Source: Utricularia gibba (Eukaryota; Streptophyta; Magnoliopsida; Lamiales; Lentibulariaceae). From it: a stretch of DNA of 64,000 bases. The translations under genes and the position numbers were made by a program. The stretch spans positions 1-64,000 of the forward strand of contig CM007992.1 of the NCBI GenBank assembly GCA_002189035.1, in the 5' to 3' direction. Shown piece after piece: positions 34,934 through 46,622 of this stretch; the first letter of the stretch is position 1; every line of letters starts with the position of its first letter. The notes under the pieces were generated by a model that did no database searches, was not told the origin of the DNA, and worked only from the letters and a program-made list of their open reading frames with translations.

Positions 34934-35742
34934 CTCCCGGTGGAAACAGAGAGGCGTTCTTTATACCGTCCTGGCTCTGAAACACAAGATCCCTCTTCAA
35001 GTTCACTATAGTCCAGAATAACAGGTTACTCGTTCGAACATGGTACAGATTTTAGATCTGATGTGCACACATTATTAGCAATTCATTACAAAACGCAAGA
35101 GTATTGGCATCATAATGTCGGCAGTCAAAAGCATCTTAAAAAACCAAGGAATAATTTCAAAGTGGGCGGGCACGCTGAATAGGATGTCCTGAGGGAATCA
35201 AGAAAGACAGAGACGGGGAGAGGGGTAACAAACCTACCACGTCAAGTCAACACGCAAGGGAGCCTTAGGAGGGAAGCCGCGTCGGTTGGTCCCTTCTTAT
35301 AGAAGCCGGAGGATGAACTGGTTTTTTTTTGCATGTGTATTCACCACGTAACAAAAGCATACCTTTTTCCCATATTCCTCCAATCATATTCTCTGTAGAT
35401 TGACCATTCGCAATAATTCGCAATTGTTGCAGATTACTCACCCCTTAACAAAGCACACTAATTTCCCCATATTCCTCTAATCATATTCTCTGCAGATTGA
35501 CCATCTGCAATAATCTACAGTATTGTTCACAAAATGCTTTATGGATCCCAACCAACCAAGAATTAGCCAGTCTGCAACGGCAATAACTGGCCGGTGTGAG
35601 AAAAATGTATTTTCAAAAGGAAAACAAAGGATGGATTCCCGGCACTGGAATTCACACTCGATTAGCAGTACTTGTATTCTAAGAATAAAACAAAAGAGAG
35701 GAGAGCAGCAGCGTCTGGTGGGTGGGTGGTTATTGGAGGAAG
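34934..35742. other. HIPP-B promoter and HIPP-C 3' region
   Basis: 809 bp without a gene. Contains the duplicated block annotated separately at 35369-35514. Confidence 0.45.
35369..35514. repeat. Imperfect tandem duplication, 97 bp period
   Basis: A roughly 48 bp block (starts CCCATATTCCTC, contains ATCATATTCTCTG and AGATTGACCAT) at 35369-35416 recurs at 35466-35514 with about five differences. Weaker similarity (TAACAAAAGCATAC / TTAACAAAGCACAC) just upstream of both copies shows the duplicated unit is about 97 bp. Confidence 0.85.
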
Positions 35743-36344
35743 TCACATACTGGAGCAAGCATTGGGGTTGTCGTCGCTAAAGAGGAATGTGAAGCCAGAG
35801 GTTTCTGCTCCAGCCGATGCCGCCGTGGCGTTTGTGTGCAAGTTCTTGACGCACCCAGGGGGAGCCCTTATATCGTAGACTTGAGGTGCATGAGGGAACT
35901 GAACGGTGGTGTGTGGTATGTAAGGCCAAAACTCTGCTCTTTTTCCAGTCTTCTTCACACTGTTAAGGACTCTCTTCGGATCCACGAAACCCGTCACCTT
36001 TACTCGGCTATGCTTTCTGTCCACTTCCACACTTTCCACTCCTGCAGCCGAACACAAATCAACAAAACCAAGCAAGACAGCCAAATATACCCACAAAAAT
36101 ATTCTCTACCTCTTAAGTTTTTCACAGCATTCTTCACCTTCCTCTCACATCCATCGCAATCCATTTTTACCTTGATGTCGGTAGTCTGTGGATACATGCA
36201 GAAAGACAAGAAGACCTTTCTATGTTATAATCCATAGAGCTGCACCTCTGTAGGCATGTAGGAAACTAGTACCTGTGCTGATCTCCTTCTTCCTGTGGCA
36301 CTTCCAAGAGCGCAGAACTTGAATATGCAATCAAGAGCACCCAT
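35743..36344 (-). CDS. Heavy-metal-associated isoprenylated plant protein (HIPP-C), 3 exons
   Basis: 148 aa, intact. Exons 36344-36273, 36185-36110, 36041-35743. Begins MGALDCIFKFCALGSATGRR, as in the HIPP20-24 group. The HMA fold is TDIKVKMDCDGCERKVKNAV with CxxC at DCDGC, then VESVEVDRKHSRVKVTGFVD and RVLNSVKKTGKRAEFWPY. The tail is FTFLFSDDNPNACSSM, ending in the CaaX box CSSM for farnesylation, which would place the protein at the plasma membrane. These proteins bind and traffic cadmium, zinc or copper in many plants. Confidence 0.95.
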
Positions 36345-36918
36345 GAATGCTCGGATTCACCTATGACTCGGGAAGGCATAAATCACCCCTTCTCTTATAA
36401 TCTTATTTATACCAAATTTGAACCGTGTGGTGGTGATTTTCCACGGCCCTGTGCTCTCAACTTTTGATTTGCTAGCTAAAAAAGCGGGTTCATATTCTAA
36501 GATGCACAAAAAAAGTATGCAATAGTTTACTTTGAAATGATGATGATGAGTGCGTAATGACAGCTTTTAAGATTCCACTATTTGTTTGTGCTTCTTGCTC
36601 AGATGGCTGTTTCACTAGATTCTCAGAGTTCGAGATCTTTGACCTTATCAACAACTAGAAAATGGCATGTGAACAATGATTAGGAAGCAAACTCGAATAG
36701 TTGTTTCACAGCAGTAGAGACAACCCAAAGTTTATTGACAACAAGCCGGGCAGATACACTGGATGAAGGGAAAAAGAAAAATACGCATCCCAAAGATGCG
36801 TTGTGTTCACCAAGTAGCTTCTATGTTTCGTTGCGCTCAAAATATGCTTCTCAAGATCTAAACTTCCTTGAAGTCAACAAGTCCAACATAAAAATAAATT
36901 ATTTCTATCACCATCCCT
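36345..36918. other. HIPP-C promoter region
   Basis: 574 bp upstream of HIPP-C up to the tRNA gene; no motif assigned. Confidence 0.45.
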
Positions 36919-36990
36919 GCCCCTATAGCTCAGTGGTAGAGCGTCAGTCTTGTAAACTGAAGGTCTGTAGTTCGATCCTGCATGGGGGCA
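36919..36990 (+). tRNA. tRNA-Thr (anticodon TGT)
   Basis: 72 nt, fully foldable: acceptor GCCCCTA pairs with TGGGGGC (one G-T pair), D-arm AGCTCAGTGGTAGAGC, anticodon stem TCAGT/ACTGA around loop CTTGTAA with anticodon TGT at 36951-36953, T-arm GTTCGATCC, and discriminator A. Internal A box (TAGCTCAGTGG) and B box (GTTCGATCC) are intact. The sequence resembles nuclear, not plastid, tRNA-Thr. No intron. Confidence 0.95.
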
Positions 36991-37506
36991 ATACTTTTTT
37001 CCAATAATATTTTTTTCCCAGAGCAAAGATCATTTGTCAAGGAGAGTGTTTTGCTCTCGGTGACACGTGGTGCCTTGTGAAATGTCTTCAGCATACTAGT
37101 CAGCTGTTGATGTCAGGAATTGTTCGACTTATGTCGTCCCCTGCCCTACCCTACCACCAGCCGGTTTGCAACGACAAAGTTTCTCTACGTTACAGTTTTG
37201 GGCTAAAACTCCTGAATCCCATTGTTCCAAATAAAAATCTGCATGTTCCAGAGCCCCTTTAGCTTTTGCAGTCCTCGCTTTCCGATTCTGTAATAGAACT
37301 CAATCGAAAAGCAACAAAGGGAAGCAGGTTGGAAGAATTTTCCTGAATTGATTGGACGACGAATCAGGCCCAATGTAATTTACAGTCCAACCCTCAACGC
37401 TCTGTCGCCATGTCTCCTCTGAGAAGTGACTCTCTCTCCCCCTAAGCCTTCATTTTGGAGACTCTGCTGTGGGAACCCGAGGCCTGCTGAATGTGCTCGA
37501 GCGAGG
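36991..37506. other. Upstream region of the ABHD17-like locus
   Basis: 516 bp; a T-rich stretch follows the tRNA (36991-37018), suitable as a Pol III terminator. Nothing else recognised. Confidence 0.5.
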
Positions 37507-39153
37507 ATGGGAGTCACTTCTTCGATCGCTGCAAAGTTCGCTTTTTTCCCGCCTAACCCGCTGTCTTACACTGTCATCCATGCGAGTTGCGTGATGGAAC
37601 ACTCCGGATACCGGAGCTGCCCCCGAGAGAGGGCGTCCAAGTTTTGAAGGTGAGGACGCGAAGGGGTAACGACGTCGCTGCGGTGCATATCAGCCATCCT
37701 AAATCCACTGCACTGCTACCTTGCTGTACTCGCATGGCAACGCTGCTGATTTGGGCCAGATGTTTGAGCTGTTCGTCCAGATTACCCGGCGCTTACGGAT
37801 CAATCTGATTGGGTAATTTCCACCTACCCCATATATGTCCGTATTGGAGCTTTCGTTCATCCTTTTTAACTTTGAAATTTTACTAATTGTTGGATAATTT
37901 TTCCATTAAATTTGGAATCTTTGAAACCTACCCAAAAAATTTCAAGGATGCACCATTAAGACACAGGTTGTTACGATGTCTTAAATTTGATGACTAGGTT
38001 TCACGCTGCTGTTTTCTTTTGGAAGTTGTGATGTATGTCTTCCAAAGAAGACTTTTTTATTGAAGTATTGATTCCATGCGGCACCCACAGTGGGTTCCAA
38101 CCTCAATCAGCTGAACTTCTTTTCGTCTCCTGATGCTGCTTCGCCGATGGAAGTAGACATATTAGAATTAGAAATCCCTGCCCATTTGAATCTTCATTTT
38201 AACCCGCCCGTTGTTTATGGTCCTTTCAGCTACGATTACTCAGGATATGGGCAGTCCACTGGCAAGGTCAGAGGAACACTTAAACTTCCTGTGTTTTTAT
38301 CGCAGGTCCTTTTGTTTGCTGGGGATTGATTGTGTAGTACAGTGTCTTACATTCTTTCCCTCTCATAGGTCACTTCTTTTCTTCTTGCATTCTCTTTGTT
38401 TCATCTTTCTTTAACTGATTCCATTAATAAAATGTATATGCATATTTGAATTAGGTGCTCTCTGCATGAGTTTTCACTTTGATTTAGTTTTATGTCATGT
38501 GACACAAGTATCTATTTCCTTTGTAGCAGCCAGCTGAATATAATACATACGCAGACGTTGATGCTGTATATGAGTTATTGAAGGAGCAATATGGTGTCAA
38601 AGATGAGCAATTAATACTATATCGTCAGTCAGTTGGTAGTGGTCCCACCATTGATTTAGCCGTGCGTGTGCCCAAACTGAGAGGTGTAGTCTTACACAGC
38701 CCAATTTTATCTGGTTTAAGGGTATTGTATCAGGTTGAGGACGTTTTGGTTCGACATTTACAAGGTACTTGCCTTGTATAGTTCTGTTGGTTCCATTGCT
38801 CGTGTGATATTTTTTTCCTCAAGTTTCCATATTCATGGCAGAACATACACAAAATTGGTGCAGTAAAGTGTCCGGTTCTTGTTATTCATGTAAGTTCTAT
38901 ATTCGATGGCATTGCGTCGTGAAAGATTTGGTATCGTATTTTCTGGTTCTGGATGCAATAGTCATATTTCATAAAAGGGCTGATCTAGAGAATGATTCTC
39001 CCATTTATAGGGTACAGCTGATGAAGTTGTTGATTGCTCCCATGGTAAGAAACTCTGGGAGCTTTGCATGGAAAAATATGAACCCTTATGGGTAAGTGGT
39101 GGGGTCATTGCAATCTTGAGCTTTATCCAGAATTCATAAAGCATCGGAAGTAG
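37507..39153 (+). pseudogene. ABHD17-like alpha/beta hydrolase, frame-broken, probably decayed
   Basis: Related to ABHD17 depalmitoylases, which remove palmitate from membrane proteins. Exons 37507-37812, 38230-38266, 38530-38764, 38842-38889, 39011-39153. Recognisable: [103 protein letters not shown]. Lesions: single missing bases near 37585 and 37715, two bases missing at about 38738 (GTTGAGGACG), one near 39103, an early TAG at 39151, and the nucleophile elbow GQSVG changed to RQSVG. With four corrections the exons close in phase. The elbow change and early stop are not explained by homopolymer error, so a pseudogene is more likely, but both causes may act. Confidence 0.65.
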
Positions 39154-39977
39154 TTTGTATTGACTCTTGGAAGATCGAAGTCAGTGATGAATGACTCAGC
39201 CACAGTGCCTAATGGTAGGGCCGGTGAAGGTGGAGATAGAGATGCATTCGAGGAGGAGATTGGATAGTCATCTAGAAAAGTTTAAGAAGGTTGAGAAGCC
39301 TGAGAAATCAAGAACAAGAGTATAGACCATCTCGACAGATTATTCAGGACAGTGAAGGGAGGTTGCATTCCCTGATCTTCCATACACGATGAGTTCGCGG
39401 CTTGTTGGGGAGGAAGCATGCTTTGTAAGTTGTCTGTCTGGTTTTGAGTCTGAAGCGTACTCAACTCTTACTTCATGCGACAAATCTGTATAGCTGTATA
39501 TTATCCTGATAAAACGTTCACCTGAAGACGATTCTGCTTCTCTAACGTTTGCCTATTTGTTACGCTTTTTAAGTTTCCACTCAGAAGCCACAGCTAGTAA
39601 AACTGGAAGTTGAAAAAAATAACCAAAGCCTGTTTTGCCTTTTTTTTTCAGTCAAAAAAGGATTAAATTTATGGATGTGACCTGCGACCCAAAGCACAAG
39701 TTGGTTATGTTTTGTGGGCCGTCAATGATCATCTGACAGAGAGGAGAGGGGTCGGGACTTGGAGAAGAAAAAAAGTAGAACAAAAGTAGAACAAAAGCAT
39801 AGAAAACAAGAGAGAGGGGCATATGATGCGGATCTCCTCATCATCAAACACACCCCAAACAGCACTGCAATTCAATGAATTCAATTCTGGAGACGCATAT
39901 CATCCATCAGCATGGCGAAGAAGAAAAAAAAAACACATTGAATGAAATGGATGGCTTTGGAGATGAGATCCATCAAT
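39154..39977. other. Intergenic 3' region
   Basis: 824 bp between two convergent genes. No gene or element recognised; a repeated GTAGAACAAAA (39774-39795) is a short tandem duplication. Confidence 0.4.
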
Positions 39978-40733
39978 TCAGTTCTTCTTGTTGATCCGGC
40001 CGGAGAATATGGAAGGGAGAAGATTGGGGGCAAAAGGACGTTAAGTATTGGCTGGAATTTCACACCATGGTAATAATTTGTACTTGGGTTGTTGCTCTTG
40101 GGCTTCCAGGGTGGCCTCGACGTGGAGGTGCTGGAATTGGAGCCGGAATAACAAGATGACGTGTTGTTGCCTTTGTCTTTGTGGTGTTTGAGAATATTAT
40201 TATTACTGGTGTGCTGCTGGTGGTGCTTGGTGTGTGGCCGTTGCTTCCCCGTGGTGCTGGAACCTGTGGAGAAGCTTCTAGAGAGAAGGGGAGCGGGCAT
40301 AGGCTGCTCCCACTATGCCCCCCTCCGCAGTTAAGACTGGAGCTGCGCCTGAACAGCCACGAAGACGAAGACTTGGGCTTTTCCGAGCTCCTCCGACTAG
40401 CCTTTCCCGGTGATTCCGGTGGCGGTAAATCTTCAACTTCAACTGCAACTGCAACGGGGGTCGGTGGTGCATTTGGGATTGGGGCAGTTTTTTCTTGACC
40501 TGTATCGGAAGGATCTTCCCGTCAAAAAAAAGCTCGTCGGCGGAGGAGGCTTCGTAGCAGTCGAAAGTCTGTCTGAAAACGCAGAAATCAAAATCACAAG
40601 AGGGCGCCTGCGATCGGATGTAGTGCTCCTCCACGGGGACAGCTTCCGATGGGTGGGGAAGATCATGAGAGAAGGAGATACGAGGGCTGCTCATCCCCAA
40701 AATAGGGCTGTCTGGGAAGGCTTCCATCCCCAA
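39978..40733 (-). CDS. Plant-specific MAKR/BKI1-like basic-serine protein, frame-broken
   Basis: Intronless gene of 252 aa once three single bases are restored (759 nt total). N-terminus MGMEAFPDSPILGMSSPRIS, then the conserved SSADELFFDGKILPIQ block. A serine/arginine-rich middle (KASRRSSEKPKSSSSWLFRR, SRSFSTGSS) and a C-terminal GVKFQPILNV ... PSIFSGRINKKN follow. This layout (ADELF-GxxLP block, basic Ser tract, VNPVLNV-like end) is that of membrane-associated kinase regulators and their uncharacterised relatives; I cannot name the member. Breaks: T6 at 40488-40493, G4 at 40288-40291, G5 at 40026-40030, each one base short. Function would be phospholipid or kinase binding at the membrane, by inference only. 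Confidence 0.75.
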
Positions 40734-41813
40734 GAATATATCTCCCCTCCAGCTCCACAGACAACAAACTCAATCTGGAAGGAAGAGCAAGCATGCATAT
40801 CATATCACGGCAGCTGTGTGTGATTTTTGGGGGGGCACTCCCTCCACCATTCATTGGTAAGTGGTAAGATGTCACATGGAAGTATCCCAATATACTTGAA
40901 CCCACGATAAGGTTAAAGGTAGAGGGAGGATATGCCAGGTGCTGCTTTTCTTCTTTCAACAAGCAGTAAGGGTACTGTTACTGGTACTGGTATGGGTATG
41001 TAGCTGATCTGCGCTGAAAGCTGGTGGTATCGGAATAAAGTAAAAAAGAAAGTGTACACAAGAGATAGATGGTAGGAAAAGGAATAATGCAAGCTTCCAG
41101 ACAAAGTAATATTAGGCATGAATTAGGTTGAGGGTGGCGTAAAAGGCGATGCCTTTTTGATTTGATGGGCTCCGGATGCATCTTGGAGCGCTTTTGGTTT
41201 GCGTGAAGTGAAGTCACCCGAGTCGAGTGGCGTCGTGGCGTCTCCTCTCCTCTCCTGCCAGTCGGCAAATGTGACGAAAACTACAAAAATACCAAGTGAA
41301 TAACGACACACCGTCATTGTCCTCCCCCTTATCTCCTAAGCCGAAGCATTTCGCCACCTCTTGAACTCAATCACGCCTTGCCCAATTGACCTCCTGTTAC
41401 TGCATACTTTTTCATTGCAACTGCATCCTCAGCTACAGTGGAAAAATTCACTGAACTGGAGCCGGCCCAGAGCAGGAGCCCCACTAATCTCATGTGAGTG
41501 CGCGGCTTCAAAAACGTTTCCGCCAATAAACACAAAAGCCCATTGGATGGGCGACTTCTGGCGGAGGAGGGACTTGAAAACTGGGATCTATCTCACTGAC
41601 CCCACTCGCCAGTTAGGACAACTAACCTTTTGCTCTCTAAAAGACTGATGGTTCAAAATTCAAAATGCTGAACGGAATACAAGTCCAGAAAATTTCAGGA
41701 CCGGGGACTCTTACGCGGTTACGCCTTTCCTCCAATTAACTTCCTAGTTTTCGTCTTGGCTCTTGCTCGACTCGAGGGTTTCTGCTCTGTGAACAGGGGC
41801 AGGATCGATAAGC
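40734..41813. other. Divergent promoter between MAKR-like and M50B-like genes
   Basis: 1.08 kb between two divergent starts. Short CCTCTCCTCT runs near 41240. No gene recognised. Confidence 0.45.
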
Positions 41814-43755
41814 ATGGACCCCAATTGGGAACTGAGAGGTTGCTGTGATCATGAACAGAGGGCGTTTCTTATTACCGTTGGGGTCTTCACTCTTGCTATT
41901 CTCGCCGTGAGTTTTCCTTACAGCGTTTCTTACTCTTGTTGGATTCTGTTTTACTATCTCACCATCTTGATGTATATGCTGCACCTATTTGCCACATCTT
42001 TGCGAATCATACTGCCTCCTTCTCCAGCACAATTCGTTATTGGTTTTGTGGCTTAAGTATCCGTATTTCCCGGAAAACAGAATTTTATGATACTTTTTGA
42101 CTAGGAAAAAGATAATTCACCTTTCATTCAAACTTGCGATATATAGCTGCATTAGGGTATTTCTGTGAAAGAAAAGTGTGGGCAAAGCTCATCATGAAGC
42201 AGAGACTAATCTTGGGCAATACCAAATTTCTGTGAAAGAAAAGTGGGTGGGTGGGTGGTGTAAGCAAGATTTGGATCTTAGTTTTTCTCAGTTAAGATTG
42301 TGCTACAGTTCACAAATTTCGCTTACAAAAAACATTTTTGTAGGCTTCATCATCCAGTCTGCTCAAGTATTTGGTTTCCATTTTTTTTTCTTTTTCTTTT
42401 TCTTTTTCTTTTTTTTTTAAACTTTGTCTTCAGCTTGTTGAGAAACAGCAGTTTCTGATTGCATGTGATGATATGACAGCTCTGGAGGACATTTTTACTT
42501 ACGCCTTTTAAGCTCATTACTGTATTTCTTCACGAAGCAAGTCATGCAATTGCTTGTAAGCTTACATGTGGTCAGGTAGACTGCTTTATTGTTTAACTTG
42601 CTCATAGTATGTTTCCCTTTTCTCTTTAAAATCAACTTAGTTTCCCACCCTGATTTAAGGTGGAGGGCATGGAAGTACATGCAAATGAAGGTGGAGCCAC
42701 TCAAACACGTGGTGGAATTTACTGGCTAATACTGCCTGCTGGATGTAAGGTCTTTTTTCCCTTAAAGTTTTTCTTTTGAGAACAAATTTTCAAAATCCTT
42801 GTCAACTGTGTCTTGTGTCCTAGCATGACGCTCTTTGAACATTCTCTTACGAAGTTTGTGATTTTATGTTGTCTCATAATAAAGATCTTGGTTCATCATT
42901 TTGGGCATGGTTCTGATACTTGCGTCAACAAACCTCTTAACTTCGAGGATTGCCGCTGGTTGCCTCATTCTTTCTCTTCTTATTGTGCTCTTCATTGCCA
43001 AAAACGTAAGGACTGTGAATCGAGTAAATATTGTTCCTTCTTCATCTTTGTTTATTATTTTACATTGACCTATTCTTCTGCAGTGGACTTTACGAGGCTT
43101 ATGCATTGGTAAGTTCACTTTTAAGCTGCTGTAATATAAACCGTGACTGTAAATTCTTCAGAGCTTATGACCAAGGGAGGAGTATTGCACTATTTGTGTG
43201 AATGGATGGCTTGACAGGATTTATCATTTTTATTGCGGTGATTTGGGTTATACAAGAATTCACAACAGTTCGTATCCTCCGTTACATTATTCTCTTCATT
43301 GGTAACCCTGCAATATTTCTTTTCAAGTTGTACAGAAATGGTCTTCCAAAATGTGTCAGTTTCTCATACACATGCATTTGTTGATGGCAGGCGTGATGAA
43401 CAGCTTGTTTTCTGTCTGGGGTAGTAAAACCTGCACCGCACCCATCTATCTATCTGTCTTTGTCTTGATGAAGTAGTTTATATGAGATGATGTGGGCTGC
43501 GATGCAGATATATATGACGACTTGATATCCCGAAGAGTTCACTCAAGTGATGCGGAGAAGTTTGCAGAGCTTTGTCCCTGCCCCTGCACTGGAACTGGGT
43601 GGGAGTTATTTGGTAAGGCTTTAACTCGCCTGTCCTACCCTGGCCGGCGCTATCACAGTTGGTTTAATAGTGAACAATGTTTTTTTTGTAGGGGAATGAT
43701 ATCATTTGTATTTCTATGCGCAGCAATATACCTTGGTCTGGTCATCTTGTCTTGA
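41814..43755 (+). CDS. Peptidase M50B-like integral membrane protein, 9 exons
   Basis: Predicted 234 aa multipass membrane metalloprotease of the M50B-like plant family. Exons 41814-41906, 42480-42575, 42660-42744, 42885-43005, 43084-43108, 43218-43301, 43391-43420, 43508-43612, 43692-43755. Start MDPNWELRGCCDHEQRAFLI leads into a hydrophobic helix. The zinc motif is HEASH in LITVFLHEASHAIACKL. Several membrane spans follow (ILPAGYLGSSFW, FIIFIAVIWVIQEF, ISFVFLCAAIYLGLVILS), and the conserved loop SDAEKFAELCPCPCTGTGW. Two bases are missing: GGG at 42903-42905 should be GGGG (FWGM), and GAGTT at 43603-43606 should be GAGGTT. Substrate unknown. Confidence 0.88.
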
Positions 43756-44088
43756 AGAGGGCCTAGGGTCGCCCATACTAGCTAGCCATTCATTTGTTTC
43801 AGTTCACTGAACTAACGCCAGCCGTTCATTTGTGTAGCATATTGTATTCATTCTTGGTTGCTCCGGACTCTGGAGCTGCTCCAAGTCCCGCTTATGTATG
43901 CTACTTACCCTGATGAATGAACCGTTTTACCAAAACAAATCAAGGCGGCCACCCATTTTAAGTGACCTGCCTTCGCCCCCGCCGCCCTTTGTCGAATAAA
44001 CAAAGCCGGGCATTATTAGTACTGATCTGCATTGTATCGTCAGTGGGTATTCGATCAACATTGATCTTGGAATGACAGAGGAGAATAA
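43756..44088. other. Convergent 3' region
   Basis: 333 bp between convergent stops of the M50B-like and hydrolase genes; nothing recognised. Confidence 0.5.
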
Positions 44089-46102
44089 TCAACAATGGTG
44101 ATGGAGCCAAGAAACGATATCATCAAAAACACCAAGAATGATGTCATCTGGTTCGCCTTCAAGAAGGGCGTGCCACGCAGCTTCATAAAGGATGAGTTTT
44201 TTGTCTGTGCTGCTCGCCTTCTCGTACAACGCCTTGCTCACGGATGGATCCGTGACCTTGTCCTCCTCCCGTGCAGGATGAGCAACGGCAGGCAGACCTA
44301 TAAGTGCACGCACTCATTGCAAGCTTATGAAGTCGAACACACACCAACCTACAAAAACGACAATCTCAACCTTTTGTAGCTGACGCTCTATCTCCCCTGT
44401 TGTCCGAAGCAACTCCAAGGCTGTTCCCAATCGCGGCTTGTCTTTGTATGCAATCACGTTATATGTACACTGAAGGACCGTACACAAGGACGCTATGTCA
44501 TCAAAGCGAGATATGGCTGCGGGTGTCTTGCTTCTTTGAAAACCAACCAACCTGTTGTCTCTTTTTCTCTTGTTTGAATGCTAAAGCAGCCAAATCCTTG
44601 TGCGGAACAAGTTTAAGTGTGGGTAGTAGCTTTGCAATTCCTGTTAGAATTTGGGTCACCGGCCAAGGAGGAACAACTTCATCCGAAATCTGTCGGAGGG
44701 AAATAGAATGAATTTATTCAACATCCTCACTCAATTCACAATCTATAGAAACATTCACTCACTCGCGAGCAACAAAGCAACTACCTTGCACATGGGTGCA
44801 ACAAGAACAGCACCATCCCAACTGTCTGGTTGTTTAAAGTGCATCTTCAACGCTACGGCTCCACCCATGGATTGTCCAAAGAGGAAGCATGGCACCTTTC
44901 CATATTCCCAGTTTTCTGCAATCTCAGAGCTTTAATCATAGCCAAACCCCACGTACGCATCGAAAAGCTTCGCGTTCCGTTTACCTTTTACTTTGGAATA
45001 ATACTCCGCAGCATCATTCACCATAGTGTCAAAGCTTGGAATGTATCCGTGAAGGCCTTCTGACAACCCGAATCCTGGGTAATCCATTGCAAAAACTCCG
45101 AAACCATAAGACGCTATCCTCCTAGCGATACCTGATGTTGAAAAAGAAAAACAATCCCATCATATTCTCAAGTACTAGAAGCTACTAAAAAAAACCAGTC
45201 GTACACTGAAACCTTCAATGAAAAATGTAGAGGTATCACCATAGCCATGGCAAACACAAACAATGGCTTTTGGAGGAGCATCTCCTGGAAGCCAACTCTT
45301 GGTAAAAATCTCCAGGCCCCTGGAATTTACTTCATATGTCTGTTGCAGCGAATATTTGTACTTCAACCGATAAATCAATGTAAAGCAAGTTCTCGAATAA
45401 AACCTATCTTTTTTGTTGAAATGAATCTGATGATTAACATTCTAGAACTGCTAGAGAACACGGCATTCAATGAGCAATACCCCTATACCTCCAGTTAAAC
45501 TGAAAAATTCAGAGGCATGTCTCACTGGATGAAGAATATGGATGAACCTTTACCTCTGTCATCTTCAAATCTTCACATGGAGTCTGCAACCAGAACGAAA
45601 AAGTTGACAAATGTTAAATCCAGCATAAAACAGATGGTAGACTCAACCTAAATTCCTAAAAGCGATTTTAGGATCATATGTTAGAAAAAAAATGAGGGTG
45701 CCAAAAATTTGTCAAATATATCACGAATCGACCTTCCTTGAGAAATATATGTACATAGAGCAACCATCCAGTACCTTGAACAAGACATGATCAAGGGAGA
45801 GCTGAATATCCTTGAAGGCTTCCCGAACTCGACGCCTCTGAGCTACCTCATCCATGTTCGCATTCAGAATATTCTGCAATTCTTGGGTGATGCCCTCAAA
45901 CTTGAGAGAATTGCCCATCAACTCGACACTTCCCCTAGACTTACAAAACGCTGCACAACAGAATTAAAAAAACCCAGAAAGACTTTCGATTTACAATGAG
46001 AAAGGAAAGAGAGGCACACGGTGACGCACGATTGATAGCAGGCTTGCGTTTGCCAATGATGGGAGTGGGGGCCCTCAACACAACTTTCAACCCTAGGGAC
46101 AT
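44089..46102 (-). CDS. Monoacylglycerol lipase / caffeoylshikimate esterase-like hydrolase, 9 exons
   Basis: Alpha/beta-hydrolase of about 376 aa in the plant MAGL family that includes caffeoylshikimate esterase of lignin synthesis. Exons 46102-46030, 45950-45775, 45583-45554, 45339-45213, 45131-44985, 44915-44785, 44689-44552, 44469-44371, 44297-44089. Oxyanion motif VCHGYGDTSTFF, lid-region DYPGFGLSEGLHGYI, nucleophile elbow FGQSMGGAVAL, acid EEDKVTDPSVSK, and active His in AAWHALLEGEPD. The N-terminus (MSLGLKVVLRAPTPIIGKRK) is basic and hydroxyl-poor, a possible plastid or membrane targeting extension. One G is missing at 44268-44270 (LHG-EEDK); otherwise in frame. Substrate cannot be decided from sequence. 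Confidence 0.9.
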
Positions 46103-46622
46103 CTCATTTATAATAGCAAAGATCCGAGCTTTCCTTGAATCGTTGAATTTGACGATCGCAACTGTTTAGCACTCGAATTCCCCAAAAAGTCTGTCTATGG
46201 TTACCAGGCATACCCATACTCGTTTCTTTAGACAAAGAATGCACGGGCCATCCCGTGCTGCCGCAGCAGCAATAAACACTCTCCCTCCCAGACTGGAATT
46301 CACGTTTCTTTCTACCACTTGACAAATATATTTATCTAATAGCACCATAGCAATGAACCTAAAAACTTAATGAGATTGTTGTTTGTTTATTTCTCCTCAT
46401 GTGCGTGAGAGAAGGGGAAACGGCAGTGTGTGAGACTCTGAAACAGGGGAGATGCTATGGATATGTTCGGAATGCATAGCGGTTTTATTTATTGATCGTT
46501 GTAACAAACACGTGAGTGGTAACAACAACAGCAGCAGCACATAAGACACCCATTGATGCGGAACGGGAAAGCAAAACCCCAGTCTTTCTCTTCTCTAGTT
46601 GAGTAGAGATTAGAAATGTTGT
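46103..46622. other. Hydrolase promoter and RBCS 3' region
   Basis: 520 bp between two minus-strand genes. No element recognised. Confidence 0.5.

Noticed and set aside
42367-42418. Poly-T / TTTTTC tract in the M50B-like gene as a mobile element end
   Set aside because: A simple pyrimidine tract inside an intron without flanking duplication; probably ordinary intron sequence.
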